From: an uncultured Beijerinckiaceae bacterium
GTDB lineage: Bacteria > Pseudomonadota > Alphaproteobacteria > Rhizobiales > Beijerinckiaceae
Assembly (NCBI GenBank): GCA_937863205.1
Contig: CALMGA010000389.1
Coordinates: 1-6,640 of the forward strand
Direction of reading: 5' to 3'
DNA length: 6,640 nucleotides
Below the pieces are notes generated by a model, which was not told the DNA's origin, did no database searches, and was given only the letters and a program-made list of their open reading frames with translations. The translations under genes were made by a program, and so were the position numbers. Positions 6,100 to 6,640 of this stretch are shown piece after piece. The stretch's first letter is position 1; each line of letters begins with the position of its first letter.

Positions 6100-6640
6100 T
6101 CATTTCACGAAGACGTAGATATCCACCTGCAGATTGGGGTCGTCCGGGGTGGTCAGGTCGGTGAGGTATTCCTCGATGTAGGGGCTGTCGACCTGCATGC
6201 CCTTGGCATCGAGAAAGGCTGTGATGACGTCGTAGGTCGAGTCGATGTCCTCGTAGGCGCCGCGGTGCTGGAACTTGATCGCCTTGCCCGAAGGCGAGGT
6301 CGCCACGCTGACGCCATCGCCAAGGTCGGCCTTGTCGGGCTTGGCCGCCAGCGGCACGCCGGCCTCGAACTTGAAGCCCTTGTCGTCGGGCTCCGAGAAG
6401 ATGGTAATGGGATGGCCCGAAGGCTTCAGGCCGGCCTTGTCCATCGCCTTCTTCACCGTATCGAGCGACACCTTGATCGACTTGAAGGCGTCGTCATAGG
6501 TCGATTGGCCCTTCACCATGACCAGCGGGCGCGCCGGCACGTCGACGTTCTCGGTGGTGGCGTTGTCGGGCACCCCCGGCGAGCCCTGCCGTTCGATCTC
6601 GTTGGATTGCGGCTTCCCGCCGGGCGCCAAGGGCGTGGGG
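6100..6640 (-). CDS. GyrI-like (effector-binding fold) domain protein, N-terminus outside window
   Basis: About 176-180 residues are visible. After a low-complexity, Pro/Gly/Asn-rich leader (about 1-33 counted from the TTG at 6630), two similar halves follow, as in the GyrI-like/AraC effector-binding fold. The first runs about 34-95 (PLVMVKGQSTYDDAFKSI, then GHPITIFSEPDDKGFKFEAGVPL). The second runs about 107-176 (VSVATSPSGKAIKFQHRGAYEDI, STYDVITAFLDAKG, then SPYIEEYLTDLTTPDDPNLQVDIYVFVK). The glutamates at 153-154 fall where this family has a conserved ligand-pocket Glu. Proteins of this fold bind small hydrophobic or cationic molecules, and some inhibit gyrase. No DNA-binding domain is visible. 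The frame stays open past the TTG to the edge (residues PTP), and no ribosome site precedes that TTG, so the true start is probably outside. A proline-rich leader like this often follows a signal peptide, so export is possible but unseen. It could be the first visible gene of an operon with the membrane kinase. Confidence 0.75.
   Translation of the reverse strand, partial: PTPLAPGGKPQSNEIERQGSPGVPDNATTENVDVPARPLVMVKGQSTYDDAFKSIKVSLDTVKKAMDKAGLKPSGHPITIFSEPDDKGFKFEAGVPLAAKPDKADLGDGVSVATSPSGKAIKFQHRGAYEDIDSTYDVITAFLDAKGMQVDSPYIEEYLTDLTTPDDPNLQVDIYVFVK

Noticed and set aside
1922..6118. Plus-strand open frame of 1398 codons as a giant protein gene
   Set aside because: It is codon-aligned antisense to two unmistakable histidine kinases and has no recognisable domain. 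Its length follows from G/C-biased wobble positions.

Overview
The window is about two-thirds G+C and gene-dense. Several features point to an alphaproteobacterium, probably Hyphomicrobiales (Rhizobiales): the style of its two-component proteins (an AHDFNNLL-type kinase H-box and an ALTAHAM...KPV single-domain receiver), and an intergenic palindromic repeat of a kind I know as dispersed in that order. The taxonomic call is inference; no rRNA or other marker gene is present.

Layout. Bases 1-772 (+) hold the C-terminal part of an HrpB-type ATP-dependent helicase whose start lies outside the window. Bases 773-1071 are non-coding and hold two small hairpins and a repeat element (948-1037) with four copies of a GCATCG/CGATGC motif in alternating orientation. 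Bases 1072-1449 (+) encode a stand-alone response-regulator receiver domain. A convergent junction of 43 nt, filled by a 14-bp tandem repeat, separates it from a minus-strand block. Read 5' to 3' on the minus strand, that block contains a GyrI-like ligand-binding-fold protein (6640-6100, cut by the window edge), a membrane-bound hybrid histidine kinase with two C-terminal receivers (6043-3656), and a soluble double-PAS hybrid histidine kinase with one receiver (3478-1493).

How the parts may work together. The three signalling proteins carry two transmitter modules and four receiver domains. No histidine phosphotransfer domain and no DNA-binding or enzymatic output domain is visible. The locus therefore looks like the input and relay part of a multi-step phosphorelay whose output is encoded elsewhere. 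The GyrI-like gene lies 56 nt upstream of the membrane kinase on the same strand and could be co-transcribed; any role as a ligand-sensing partner is speculation. A hairpin directly after the membrane kinase stop codon suggests the second kinase is at least partly transcribed from its own promoter.

I do not see a clearly undescribed system here. The most useful leads are the output-less phosphorelay cluster, the repeat structures at gene ends, and the GyrI-like neighbour. A striking 1398-codon antisense reading frame across both kinases is explained by codon register and composition.
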